Assembly (NCBI RefSeq): GCF_026212465.1
Contig: NC_080057.1
Coordinates: forward strand, 19,848,962 to 19,912,961
Direction of reading: 5' to 3'
DNA from: Amaranthus tricolor
Taxonomy: Eukaryota > Streptophyta > Magnoliopsida > Caryophyllales > Amaranthaceae
DNA length: 64,000 nucleotides
Part shown: in pieces, positions 1 to 35,267 of the stretch
How the letters are laid out: each line of letters starts with the position of its first letter
Numbering within the stretch: the stretch's first letter is position 1
The notes under the pieces: model-generated
Seen by the model: only the letters and a program-made list of their open reading frames with translations
Databases searched by the model: none
What the model was told of the DNA's origin: nothing
Made by a program: the position numbers and the translations under genes

Positions 1-530
1 GTTTTTTGCTGACGACAGGAGGGGATAAATGCTAAGTTAGAACGATGGAGACAAGAGTTGGAGTCAAGAGGTTACAAATTAAGTATGAGCAAAACGGAGT
101 ACATGAAATGTAAATTTAGCACAAATGAGATAATGAGAGGCACTATAAAGATAGAAGAAAAGAAATCTCTTCTAGTGGATGTTTTAAATACATTGGGTCC
201 ATATTTGTGAGTAATCAGACATCCAACAAGATGTGACCTATAGAATTAAGTGTGGGTGGCAAAAATAGAGAGCGATTAGTAGAATATCATTTAATTAAAG
301 TAAGCCCTTAAAGTCAACAGCTATGTTTTATCAAACAACCATTAGACCGGAGCTACTAGGACTTTTTTAAATGATTATAGTCGAAAGATAAGAGTAGCGA
401 AAGTATGAATGCTTTGATGGATGAGTGGGCATACCAAAAGGGTTAGAATGCGAAATGATTGTAGTAGAAAGATAAGAGTAGCGAAAATGTTGTGGAAGTG
501 ATATTTATCAAATATAAAGAATATTATATC
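1..530 (+). mobile_element. Degenerate LINE reverse transcriptase fragment
   Basis: Conceptual translation gives pieces of the C-terminal reverse-transcriptase region of a plant non-LTR retrotransposon. A block near 25-180 reads like '[19 protein letters not shown]' followed by TEYMKC. An FKYIGSIF block lies near 183-207, a 'TIRPELL'-like block near 345, and an 'RMLRWMSGHTKRVRMRN'-like block near 400-460. The blocks are spread over several frames with stops, so this is a dead copy. It is cut by the left edge of the window. If the callose synthase gene continues leftward, this fragment lies inside its intron 17. The family assignment is firm; the exact ends are not. Confidence 0.75.
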
Positions 531-2677
531 TTCCCACTCAAAACGATTTTTAAAATCTTTCTCCCCCTTCTAGTTTCTTTACTATTCTCATCATGACCAT
601 TTATAGCCAATTAGCCATAATCAATGATTAAGCATGAGCAATCTTGTCTTATCAATCATTAATTTCCCTTTTCGTAAATAGTTATGTACTCATATAAATA
701 ATTATAATTTACTAAAAGAAATTCATCTATGAACATGATCAAGACTTCATATAAGTATTATTTATATCCATCAACACATTTTACAATTTAAACCAAATGC
801 CTTATGTTCCCTTATAAAAATTCGAATTTGAGGAGCAAGTTTGATCATATATTATTTCTTAATTAAAAAACACATGAAGCGCACAATACTCATGACTCAC
901 CAAAACCTATGATCATATATCACAATCATACACCGTTTCCAACCCAATAACCAAGTGTTCAAGCTTTACAAATTAGCTACTCTGACATAAAAAATGTCAT
1001 CCAAGAAAGTACATTGTCTTTAGTTTTGATTGTCGGACATCATTCCAAAAGATAATCTCATTTGTGTAAGGTAAAATCTTTATGCAAGTTTGAGCAAGTT
1101 TGATCAGATATTATTTCTTAATTAAAAAACACATGAAGCGCACAATACTCATGATCATCTAATACTCATGACTCACCAAAACCTATGATCATATATCAAG
1201 ATCATATATCAAAATCATACACCGTTTCCAACCCAATAACCAAGTGTTCAAGCTTTACAAATTAGCTACTCTGACATAAAAAATGTCATCCAAGAAAGTA
1301 CATTGTCTTTAGTTTTGATTGTCGGACATCATTCCAAAAGATAATCTCATTTGTGTAAGGTAAAATCTTTATGCAACTTTAAGGTTACTAATTGTGTGAC
1401 ATGAAGTATCATATATAACTATACATTGAATTGAATTTTAACATAATTAAAAATAATTGATTGAATGTTGAGGGTAAAATAATTAATCCTACCATCAAAA
1501 CTAAATAATAAATAACTTATTGTCAAAGAAGCCATCCCCGTAAGTGGGCAATGAGTTTTGCTACTCATCACTCGACTCCAAGGATTTATGCATCTTAGTT
1601 TTATGACAGAGCCTACAGAAGAGCAAAAAGGTCTTGGAGCCTAGGAGTCAAAGTACAAAAACAAGGATGCATCACTGCATCGCAACTGTATCATAAAGTT
1701 TTTTGACTTTACGACGATCGAAATATAGGCCGCATTGACCGTAAATCATCCGCAATGACAACAAAATCTCTTTTGCAAAATGCTCGTCTCAAATCGTGGG
1801 TCAAATGCGACCTAGATTGCTAGCAACCCCCATTCGTTCCAATGGAGAACTTATGGAGTGGAGCTTGTTTTTAACAGAGAAACTAAGAGAAAAAAATTAG
1901 AAACAAGGAGCTTACCTCTGGCTTTAATGGAGAGGAGAGAAAAGTGGAATCCGCAACTTAAAACTAGGTTTACAAAAGTCCAATTCTGTTGGGTTGATAG
2001 TTTTAATTAAAAATAAGAGATAAAGTATAGAGCCCACTAAGGAGACATTCTTTATTTTTCCTTTTACGGTATTAAACTTGTTCTACTTAATTTTCCTTGT
2101 GCTGGTAGATGAACATCATGTGTCCTTTGTCTCTCCTTATATTTTTAATGTATTATAACAATTTATTTTGCTTTTACTTTTACTTTCCTTTTTTTACTAT
2201 TAATACTTCAGAAGTACTATTTTTCTTTAATTTCAATTCTTAAAACTAATTATTTAGAGTAAATTATAAAACCAAAAAATATCCATCACTCCGGAGTCAC
2301 CTTGGATAGCATCCCGCGTACACGTTTCTGTCCCACGTCCCCAACCGTATGACGTTCCAGGTAACATAGACTGTGACTACTTTCGAAACCGTAGTTTTGA
2401 ACTATGCTAGAAGTAGGACAAAAAGCAAAAGTGTAAACTATACTAAATCCAAGCTGAAATTTTCTTAAATTTTTATTATTACCTAAAATAAGATAATTTT
2501 CTTGTCTTCAGGATCAAAAATGGGTTTGGCTAATTCTAAACCAATATTTTTGGGTCAGTACTAATTCAGATCTCAGGTCAGTTGATCTTTGACTAGTGTT
2601 CTTGTAGAATCTTTCAAACATAAGTTGCTGGGTTTAGTGTGTAGTGAAGAAAACAAAACTGATAATATTTTGCTAAC
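531..2677. other. Intron 17 (part) of the callose synthase gene; no exon seen
   Basis: No open frame here resembles the next expected callose synthase exon (the transmembrane block after the ERYFVGRG motif) on the minus strand. Apart from a direct duplication (833-1376), I see only AT-rich sequence. The next exon is therefore inferred to lie left of the window. Confidence 0.5.
833..1376. repeat. Recent direct tandem duplication (about 260-290 bp, two copies)
   Basis: The block starting GAGCAAGTTTGATCA at 833 recurs at 1092 and is almost identical through the CTTTATGCAA ending. Copy 2 carries two short internal insertions, a repeat of CTCATGA/ATCATCTAATA and a repeated GATCATATATCA, making it about 30 bp longer. 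The high identity implies a recent event. Confidence 0.85.
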
Positions 2678-26651
<23,974 letters not shown>

Positions 26652-26944
26652 TGTTTCTCCTCCTGTCTTAAACGTTCAAAAACCCTAAGTTTTTAACGAC
26701 ATCAATGGAAGTGAGGAATCGAGATATGGAAGTTGTGGTTATGAAGGTTGAATTTAGGGAATTAAAAGATCTATAGAGTGAGAAACTGAAATGAGAGGGT
26801 TTAAAATGTGATTGCGAAAAGAAAACTGTTAAAGATACTCGTATTCGATGTTATTAAAGAAGCTTTTTCACAGTTTAGATTAGATTTAGATTGGAGACCG
26901 CGGGAATGGGAGCGGTTTCCTTTTTCTTCATTGTACGTTATGCG
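26652..26944 (-). promoter_or_regulatory. CALS10: 5' flank of the callose synthase gene
   Basis: Short upstream region between the start codon and a hAT-like MITE. It presumably holds the 5' UTR and core promoter. I see no convincing TATA box or named element. The MITE begins about 290 bp upstream of the ATG. Confidence 0.35.
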
Positions 26945-27537
26945 ACTAGGGGTGAAGGTTAGGTTTTTTTTTTTTTTTTTGGCATATCATAAACATGAAA
27001 TCAAAACAAATCAAATTTTATTTTAGTTTTTGAATTTTCAATCAAATTAAATTGAATCGCAATCCAAATCAAATTAATTAGTTTCAAACTTTTTCAGTTT
27101 AAATATCAATCTTTCAATTAAAAACAAATCAAAACTATTAATCGAATTAGATTACTAAAATTATAAAGCAAAAATATTTAAAATATTAGGAATGAAAAAA
27201 AGAAATTTTTAAATTATTGAATAAAGGTTTATTATTGTTATATGAAAGCTTACGTTGGTTTTGTTAGTATTGCCAATGAAAATCTTTTATTTGCACGTCA
27301 AGTTGCACAAGATTCACTCAATAAGTAATTTAGCTCAATGTAGAAAGTGAGCTTCTAATTTGATTCAGTTCAGAACTTTGTTTTTCGTTTTTTAGTATGG
27401 TCAAACCTAATCCAAACAAAAATATTTCGGTTTTGAAATTCCATTTCAAAATCAAACCAATTTAAAAACTCTCAACCATAGTTTTTATTCGGTTTAGATT
27501 GATTTGGTTTGCGGTTTTTATCTGAATAACTTTTGGG
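26945..27537 (-). mobile_element. hAT-like MITE, family copy A
   Basis: The left end CTAGGGGTGAAGGTTAG and the other end (read inward) CCCAAAAGTTATTCAGATAA bracket about 590 bp of AT-rich DNA with AAACCAAATCAATC-type ends. Its reverse complement aligns along its length with the split copy at 29950-31745, sharing CAACTTGACGTGCAAATA, TAACAATAATAAAC and TAGTAATCTAATTCGATT. It is therefore a multi-copy family and not random AT-rich sequence. A poly-T run sits near the left end. It has no coding capacity. Confidence 0.65.
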
Positions 27538-27540
27538 ATA

Positions 27541-27875
27541 AAATTATTTTGGTGGTTATAGTCTTCTATATTTATGGATGAGATTATTTTTTGGTTGCTG
27601 AACTTTGTGTCTTCACATATCGTTGAGTTTATCAATCTCAAAATATGTCACTCATCAATATAAATTTAAAGAACAAAACCACACAGTCGGCTTAGATTCA
27701 AAGAACAGTAAAACCACATAGTCAGCTTAAGTTATATTTGAGAAAGCTTAATTTTTAGAAAATATGCTTATGTAATTGTTAATTTATTCACTTTTATTAT
27801 AGTTTTAATTGCAAATACAAGGAGATTGATTAGTGGCTTATCAATAGCTTAAGGACTTGTTCTCTTCGTCTGATC
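27541..27875. other. Intergenic, nothing recognised
   Basis: AT-rich DNA between the MITE and the GATC-rich satellite. A small internal duplication around CACATAGTCRGCTTA (near 27680 and 27715) is the only structure seen. Confidence 0.5.
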
Positions 27876-28015
27876 TGAATTTACTAAGGTCTGATCTGAT
27901 CTGATCTGGTCTGATCTGATCTGAATCTTTCTGATCTGATCTGATCTGGTCTGATGTGATCTGATCTGGTCTGGTCTGATCTGATCTGGTTTGGTCTGGT
28001 CTAATCTGATTTGAT
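27876..28015. repeat. GATC-rich pentamer minisatellite, block 1
   Basis: Repeats of CTGAT with CTGGT variants (unit of 5 bp, for example CTGATCTGATCTGGTCTGAT). The low-complexity Ser-Asp-Gln-Ile-Arg frame on the minus strand is a by-product. Confidence 0.95.
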
Positions 28016-28049
28016 TTGGTTTCATTGAGTTTGTTATTAATAATAGTAG

Positions 28050-28402
<353 letters not shown>

Positions 28403-28620
28403 TCTTATTATTAATATTACATACTACATAGTTTCTCCATCTAATAATAATATACATTACATTCTACAAATTAAACATCAAAAACTACGATGTTTCTGCT
28501 TCTCTTTGAATTGATGCCCAAATATCGTTGGCTATATTTAGTTGGATTCTATCCATTTCATTCTTGCGCTCTGTGTTAAACATGTTGGTATCACTTCTTG
28601 GTTCAATGCCCAAATACCTA

Positions 28621-28621
<1 letters not shown>

Positions 28622-28713
<92 letters not shown>
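28622..28713. repeat. (TAA)n microsatellite
   Basis: About 92 bp of AAT/TAA repeats, the opposite strand sense to the (TTA)n run 220 bp to the left. Confidence 0.98.
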
Positions 28714-28714
<1 letters not shown>

Positions 28715-28723
28715 GTATGGTTT

Positions 28724-28856
28724 GATCTGATCTGGTCTGATCTGGTCTGGTCTGATCTGATCTGGTCTGGTCTGGTCTGATCTGGTCTGGTCTGATCTGA
28801 AACTTTCTGATCTGATCTGAATAGTTCTGATCTGATCTGATCTGGTCTGATCTGAT
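28724..28856. repeat. GATC-rich pentamer minisatellite, block 2
   Basis: Same CTGAT/CTGGT pentamers as block 1 and in the same orientation, with short AAACTTT and AATAGTT interruptions as in block 1. The two blocks bracket the triplet arrays. Confidence 0.95.
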
Positions 28857-29040
28857 TCCAATAAGAATAAGTAATAAGTCAAAAAAATAAGTTGAAGAGA
28901 ACACCTTCTAACTACTCTTGCAACAGCCTACTCTGTTGTAGAGGTCTAATGTTGTTACCCTAGAAGTTTACATGGGTACCATGCCAGTGTCGCCATAGCC
29001 ACATCCCTTATTGGGAAAATGACTAAAATACACACTCTCA

Positions 29041-29166
29041 TACGAGGTCATAAAAAATACCTCCACTCTAAGACTGATAATTTTTGTTTGGGTATTGCCT
29101 GCATACGAGGTCATAAAAAATACCTCCACTCTAAGACTGATAATTTTCGTCTGGGTATTGCCTGCA
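29041..29166. repeat. 63-bp tandem duplication
   Basis: TACGAGGTCATAAAAAATAC starts at 29041 and again at 29104. The two 63-bp copies differ by only a few bases (TTTGTTTGG against TTCGTCTGG). The unit is a multiple of three, so it makes a 21-residue repeat in one frame, but no gene context supports coding. Confidence 0.85.
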
Positions 29167-29635
29167 TTCTGCCCTACATAATTAGGCTTGTAATGCGTAT
29201 GATTACCTCAAATATAAAAATATATCTTCAAGAAAAACCATGAACTAAGTTATACTTATGGGAGTATTAACGTCATATCTGTTTCAAAGAAATAAAAATC
29301 AACTAGTCAAGTCAACTTTTAGTTATCAGTCGTTTGCAAAACACCCCATATAAATAATTTCTATAAAAAGTTCACTCCACGATCCCGTCCGATCATTAAC
29401 CTGCAAAACAAAAATGCAAAAACAAAGACAGGCAACACTCAAAAATCAGAAAAATTAATATTTCCAGCTCCATCATGTATAATAATTAAATTTGAAAATA
29501 TTTTAAGAAAATATTTGAATTGAAAACCAATTTGTACACATAAGTTAATATCACATTAGCTACTTAATTAATTAATATTCAATAATGACAATCACATTTT
29601 CTAATTATTAATTTAAGGTAACAAGAATCGTAGGT

Positions 29636-29900
29636 CAACGTTTTACCCTTATACCTACTTCATTAAAAAGATCGTCACTTTAAATAATTAAAGTCAACAG
29701 AGTAATCTGAATTAATCTTAATATACATATCCCTTCTATTTAGAACGCAACAAATAAAATGAAGGTCATACATCGTTTGTACCAGAGATTGCAGGAAACT
29801 AACTAATGAACTTCCAAAAAGGAAAATATAAAGAATGGATCATTTGAAGCATGAAGCAGAGTTTGCAGCAGCAAAGGATCAAGGTTAATTTGAGAGAACA
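29636..29900. repeat. Duplicated segment, copy 1 (uninterrupted)
   Basis: Contains GTTTTACCCTTATACCTACT, AAAGTCAACAGAGTAATCTG, CTTCCAAAAAGGAAAATA, then TGGATCATTTGAAGCAT and TTTGCAGCAGCAAAGGATCA. The same series recurs in the same order but broken apart at 29905-29950, 31746-31922 and 37763-37800, where transposons have landed. Copy 1 therefore shows the empty state. The function of the unit is unknown. Confidence 0.75.
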
Positions 29901-30337
29901 AGAACGCTAATAAGTTGAGGTTTTATCCCTATACTTACTTCATCAAGGAGGTCATTAGTTGGGGTGAAAGTTGTTCGGATTAAAATCGCAAATCAAACCA
30001 ATCCAAACCGAACAAGAAATATGGTTTAGAAGTTTTTAAAATTGGTTTGTTTTGGGATTGAAATTTCAAAAACGAAATATTTTGGTTTAGATTAAGTTTG
30101 AGGATATAAAAAACGAAAATCAAAATTCCGAATCAAATTAAAATAGAAGCTTACTTTTTACATTGAATTAAATTAGTTATTGACTAAATCTTATGCAACT
30201 TGACGTGCAAATAGAAGACTTTAATTGGAAATACTAAGAGAAACGGCGTAAGCAATCTTATAACAATAATAAACATTAATTCAATAATAAAAATCTTATT
30301 TTTTCATTCCCATTTTTTGCAAATATAATTTTAAATA

Positions 30338-30540
30338 CGGATATTTCATGATATACCACTGAGTTTCTTCGAAATTCACCATATACCACACAAAATTTTC
30401 TAATTCACCATATACCATTGAGTTTACGTCCGTTAGCACAAAATACCATAAATGACACTTGCCGTTAGTGTGCCGTTTGTGGTAAATTAATAATTCATCA
30501 TATACCATTTACTTTTTTTTATTTTCATCAAATACCATTT
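30338..30540 (+). repeat. Left TIR of the nested MULE
   Basis: 203 bp, inverted copy at 31327-31529. It includes the repeated ACCATATACCA motif and CTTGCCGTTAGTGTGCCGTT. Confidence 0.9.
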
Positions 30541-31326
30541 AAATCTTTTAGTCTTTAATTAGTTATTTTTAGTACAAATTAGATTTTTAATAAGTAATTA
30601 AAGTTCAAACAACAATTTTTCCCTTCAGGCCTTCCCAGACAACTACCTCCCCCCTCACCCTCCCTTCCCAAGCAGCCACCACCCTTAACCGGCCCGCCCC
30701 TCCTCCTATCCACAGCAGCCCATGCACAGTAGCCACCAGCAGCCCTTCCTTTTTCCTAAACCCTTCCATAGCAGCCCACAAACACAAACCCAGAACTCTG
30801 TTCATACCCTCCGATCTCCATCAATGGCGTCACTTCCATTAATGCCCAAAACCTACAGGTTGATGCATTAAATTTTCGGTTTGGCCAACGACTTTTGGGT
30901 TTTTCATGCACATTTTCTTCGATTCTTGTGCTACTGTTTCACTTCTTTTGCTCTCACTTCCTTCAACTAAACCATCTTTAATCTCTTTTCCTACTTCAAT
31001 TTCCTTTACTATTAACTTTTCATCAAATACAAAATCAAAACATTCCAATTTAATACAATTTCCCAAACCCAAATCCCCAAAACTTCACTTAATCCACACA
31101 ACTAAAGCCTAAAAATCAACAATTCAATCCCTTTCATCTTCATCATGGCTTCATGAATAACCCGTTGTTTATCACAATCAGAACTTTTATCCTTACTTTT
31201 CATGCAATTCCCACCTTCCATTTGTCTGGGTTTGATTGATTTCAAGTGATGAATAGCTGAATCATGGCTTGGTTTGTATGACACTTCTTTTGTTTATCAT
31301 AATTCCATGTGGTATATTTTTTAGAA

Positions 31327-31529
31327 AAATGGTATTTGATGAAAATAAAAAAAAGTAAATGGTATATGGTGAATTATTAATTTACCACAAACGGCACACT
31401 AACGGCAAGTGTCATTAATGGTATTCTGTGCTAACGGACGTAAACTCAATGGTATATGGTGAATTAGAAAATTTTGTGTGGTATATGGTGAATTTCGAAG
31501 AAACTCAGTGGTATATCATGAAATATCCG
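31327..31529 (-). repeat. Right TIR of the nested MULE
   Basis: Reverse complement of the left TIR with about three differences. Confidence 0.9.
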
Positions 31530-32667
31530 TTTTAAATATTTTTACTTTACAATTTTAGTAATCTAATTCGATTTGCAATCTAAATTTGGTTTGAAAAAGT
31601 CTAAATCGATTTAATTTGGTTTGTTCGATTTGGATTGTGGCCAAATTTTGTTTGGTTTGGATTAAAAAATAAAATCCAAAATAAACTTGGTTTGATTTAG
31701 TTTTATGAAAAAAATCAAACCCCAAATCGAACTTTAAACCCTAGCCGTTACCTTCAGTAATCAAAGCCAACAGAGTAGTCTCAGGTAACCTTAGTATGCT
31801 CATCCGTTAATTTTGGATAACAAATAGAATGAGGACCAAATATAGTTTGTATAAGAGATTGAGTTCAAGAAGCTAACTTCTAAACTTCCAAAAAGGAAAA
31901 TAGATCAGAATGGATCATTTGAGAATTTTTGAAATACCTAAGTTAAAAAAAAAAATTAATTAAATAAACTAAGTTTTAAAAAATTTCCAAAAGTAAGCGT
32001 GAAAATCTCAAACCTATGGTTTGGAGCTGTTCGCAGTTACTAACTGCGAATAGACCTGTTCTACAAAAACGCAGGTCAGTTTCATTTTTTCACATTTTTA
32101 CCCATTTTCTCAAAACCCTAACTTCATTTGACATTCTCCCTCTAAAACCATTGATTCATTCCATCAATTCTTGCATTCCTCATTCAATTTGGCACTTCTA
32201 AATTAGTGTGGGATACTCTAGCTTGCTCAAAGGTAAATTTTTATTGTGTTTTTTGGTGTATATGTAGTTTTTTAGGGTTTTAACCAAATTTGTTTATTTT
32301 TTCAAATGTAGGTTTCTACTTGTTAAATCAAGACTATTCTTAATCATCCATAAGCATTGAAGGTAATTTTTGATTGTTTTTATAGCTTTATGTTGGATTT
32401 TGAAGTAGTCTTGTTGAATTAGTTGAATTCAATGTTGATAATATTATTAGAAATGTTGATGTTGATGTTGGTATTAGAAATATTATTTATGGACTTATTA
32501 ATTGGTTTATTATTTGGATTTTATGTGTATTATATATGTATAAACTTAGTTATATTATGGATTTGAATAATTTTTACTCCAAAAAAGATTATAATCAAAT
32601 GAATATAATATACTTGTATGGGCATGAGTTGATGTTGATGTTGATTTTCTTTGTATTAATGTAGAAA

Positions 32668-35145
32668 ATGGCATCATTTCGCGTGACTATAGTATGTTTT
32701 TGGAATGGTTGTATTCGAGAAAATAGTGGCAAAGTTCATTATGTTGGGGGAAGACGTAAGTTGTTTGCTTGCAATTCGAACATGGATTTGAACCACTTTA
32801 GACGTTTTATATGTTCTAAGATTAGATTGGACCCTACTAGAAGCACCGTAAATATAAGCTTTAAATATGCCATGAGTGGAGAATTGATTGCCTTTCCTGT
32901 TGAGGATGATGAGGCTATAGATGCGATGTGGGAGCATTCAAAGTCCACCCAAATTCCCTCTTTGGAGTTATACGTAGAAGAAGTACCATTAGGGAATGTA
33001 GTTGCTTCTAATCCTACTCCTACACCTATGCCTATATTAACTCAAGAAACTGAAAATCCCGCCGTTTCTTCCGCATCTTGTGTTTTTTCTCAACCCCTAC
33101 GAATCAAGTTCCAATTGATTCAATGATTAACTTATGAGAAATTGCTGAGATGGGACCTTGGGATGATGGAAATGAGAGTAATGAGTTCATTGACGATCCT
33201 TCTGAGGACGATGTGGATGTCGATGAGGATGCACTAGCAAATAACATGACCCTAGGCAACATTCCTACAATCATTCCTCCTACACCTTATGCCCTCTGTC
33301 CACCTTTAGACCAGTATGAGGAGGACAACTCATGGAGGACTTAGGCTTGTGATACCACATACACCGAAGAGGGAGAGTTTGAGAAGGGTATGATGTTTGA
33401 TAGCAAGGAATCGTTGTTGGAAGCAATCAGAGTGTACTATATTCGCAGAAATGTGGAGTACAGAACGGAGACCTCGAACCAAACTGTCCTTACCTTGAAG
33501 TGCAAGCGGGGTTGTACGTGGAAGCTTAGGGCTACGTTTGATTCTTATTTATCTTCATGGCGTATTGTTACCTATAAGGGTAAGCATGGTTGTTGTGTAT
33601 TGGGTAGTGGCACTGTTTCGACTGGACACATTCACCTGACATCTTTTGTCATTAACAATGTTAATAGAAATTGTGTTGCTAAAGACCCATCTATTAAGGT
33701 ATCTACGGCAGATGGTTAAAGATCGTTTTGGTGTGGATGTGAATTATAAGAGAGCGTGGTGTGCAAAGCAACAAGCGTTGTTGTCCCTTTAGGGGACCTG
33801 GGAAGGTTCTTATTCACTGCTTCCACGCTTTTTAGAAGCTTTGCAAATTTTCAACCCGGGGTTAGTACTTGAGTGGCATTTTAAGGAGGATAATGACACG
33901 GGTGTATACGTGAGACCTAATATTAGGAACTTCCAACGTGTCTTTTGGGCATTTAAACCTTGCATTGAAAGATTCAATTATTGTAAACCTCTTATTGCCA
34001 TTGACAGCACACACTTGTATGGTAAATATCGTCATACCTTATTGCCTGCCATTGCCCAAGATGGTGATAAGGGAATCTTTCCATTGGCCTTTGCTCTGGT
34101 AGAGAAGGGGAATATAAGTGCACGGTCTTGGTTCATGGCTTGTATTCGTAAGCATGTCACATAGAGGATGGGTTTATGCGTTATTTCTGATAGACACGCT
34201 GGTATTTTAGCAACCATGGAAGAGCCGGAGTGGCAACCACCTAATGCTTATCATAGGTTTTGCTTACGCCATTTGCTTAGTAACTTCAATCGTGCTATGG
34301 GTAATGTTCAGTTGAAGAAGTTGTTTGCTAAAACAACTGAGCAAAGACAACAAGTTAAGGTAATGAATTGTTTAAAGGTAATTGCGACTACAAAACGAGA
34401 GGCAATTTTCTGGATTGATGACGTGGGTGATATTTCTAAGTGGTCATTGTGTCATGATGGAGGTCATAGGTATGGCGTTACTAACACGAACTTAGCTGAA
34501 GTTTTCAACTATGTGATGAAGGGTGTACGTTTCTTACCTTTGACAACACTTGTTGAATTCACCTTCTATCGGGTAAATGAATATTTTGTTCAAAGACGTG
34601 AACGTGCTAGTGCATGGTTACTTGGAGGATACATGTATACAGCGCATGCGACCAGAATTATCAATAGAAACACCGAGAAGGCAAATTTCCATGATATAAT
34701 CGTATTTGATTACAGGAGTGGTGTATTCGAAGTTAAGACTGGGAGGGGAACTAGAGGATCGTCTAAGGGGGGTAAGATTTAACATGTAGACTTGAATCAA
34801 ATAAAGTGCACATGTAACAAACTTAAGATATACCACCTTCCTTGTTCACATATACTTGTTTGCATCAAACGACACCTCTCATATGAGAGGTTCGTTGATC
34901 CGTGCTATACTTCTCAAAGTTATGCAAGTACATACGAACATTACTTCATGCCAATGATCGATAAGAGGTCATGGCCGCAATACACGGGCTTTGAACTTAG
35001 ACATGATCCCGATCAAATTCGGGGTAAAGGGAGGCCTAAGTCTAGGAGAATTGCCAACGAAATGGATGAGGGTAGACCAAAACGATCTAATTGTCGTCGT
35101 TGTGGGAGCGAAGGTCACAACACTAGAACCTGTAACTCAAGGTAA
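32668..35145 (+). pseudogene. MULE transposase (MURA type), frameshifted and stop-ridden
   Basis: Order of parts: a PB1-like N-terminal domain (32668-33123), an acidic linker (33150-33341), a FAR1/MuDR-like N-terminal zinc-binding block with CKRGCTWKLRA (near 33490-33530), and the MULE catalytic domain. In the last, AIDSTHLYGKY and VISDRHAGI carry the two catalytic Asp and TNLAEVFNY carries the Glu. A SWIM finger follows (CTCNKLKIYHLPCSH), then a C-terminal zinc knuckle CRRCGSEGHNTRTC. A spliced leader probably ends at the AG just before the start codon. Breaks: frameshifts near 33100-33150 and near 33700; in-frame stops at 33342-33344, 33790-33792, 34162-34164 and 34780-34782. All catalytic residues remain, so loss of function is by breaks only. 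Confidence 0.92.
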
Positions 35146-35267
35146 TATGTTATATATATTATACTAGAATGATAATCTGTAACTCAAGGTAATATGCTAT
35201 ATATATTTTATATTATTACTTAATAGTAATATTAATTAAAGCTACTGCGAACACAGCACTAGAGCAG

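Larger units (their letters stand above)
30338..31529. mobile_element. Non-autonomous MULE with 203-bp TIRs, possible Pack-MULE
   Basis: Both ends begin CGGATATTTCATGATATACC. The left TIR (30338-30540) and right TIR (31327-31529) are 203 bp each with only a few mismatches. A perfect 9-bp duplication TTTTAAATA flanks it (30329-30337 and 31530-31538), which is the MULE hallmark. The related MITE at 26945 shows the uninterrupted site. The 786-bp interior has a GC- and C-rich half (about 30620-30860) unlike the surrounding AT-rich DNA and an ATGGCGTCACTTCC start-like context at 30823. This suggests a captured gene fragment, but the source gene is not recognised and no long frame is open. Confidence 0.85.
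29950..31745 (+). mobile_element. hAT-like MITE, family copy B, split by a nested MULE
   Basis: The left end GGGGTGAAAGTTGTTCGGAT and the right end TTTAAACCCTAGCC (inward GGCTAGGGTTTAAAGTTCG) bracket a body homologous to the copy at 26945-27537 in reverse orientation. The MITE body is interrupted at TTTTAAATA by the 1.19-kb element 30338-31529. It lies within copy 2 of the duplicated segment. The 8-bp host duplication is not clear. It is non-coding. Confidence 0.65.

Noticed and set aside
2250..2670. Next callose synthase exon after ERYFVGRG
   Set aside because: No minus-strand frame here resembles the expected transmembrane block, so the gene was ended at 2678 within this window.
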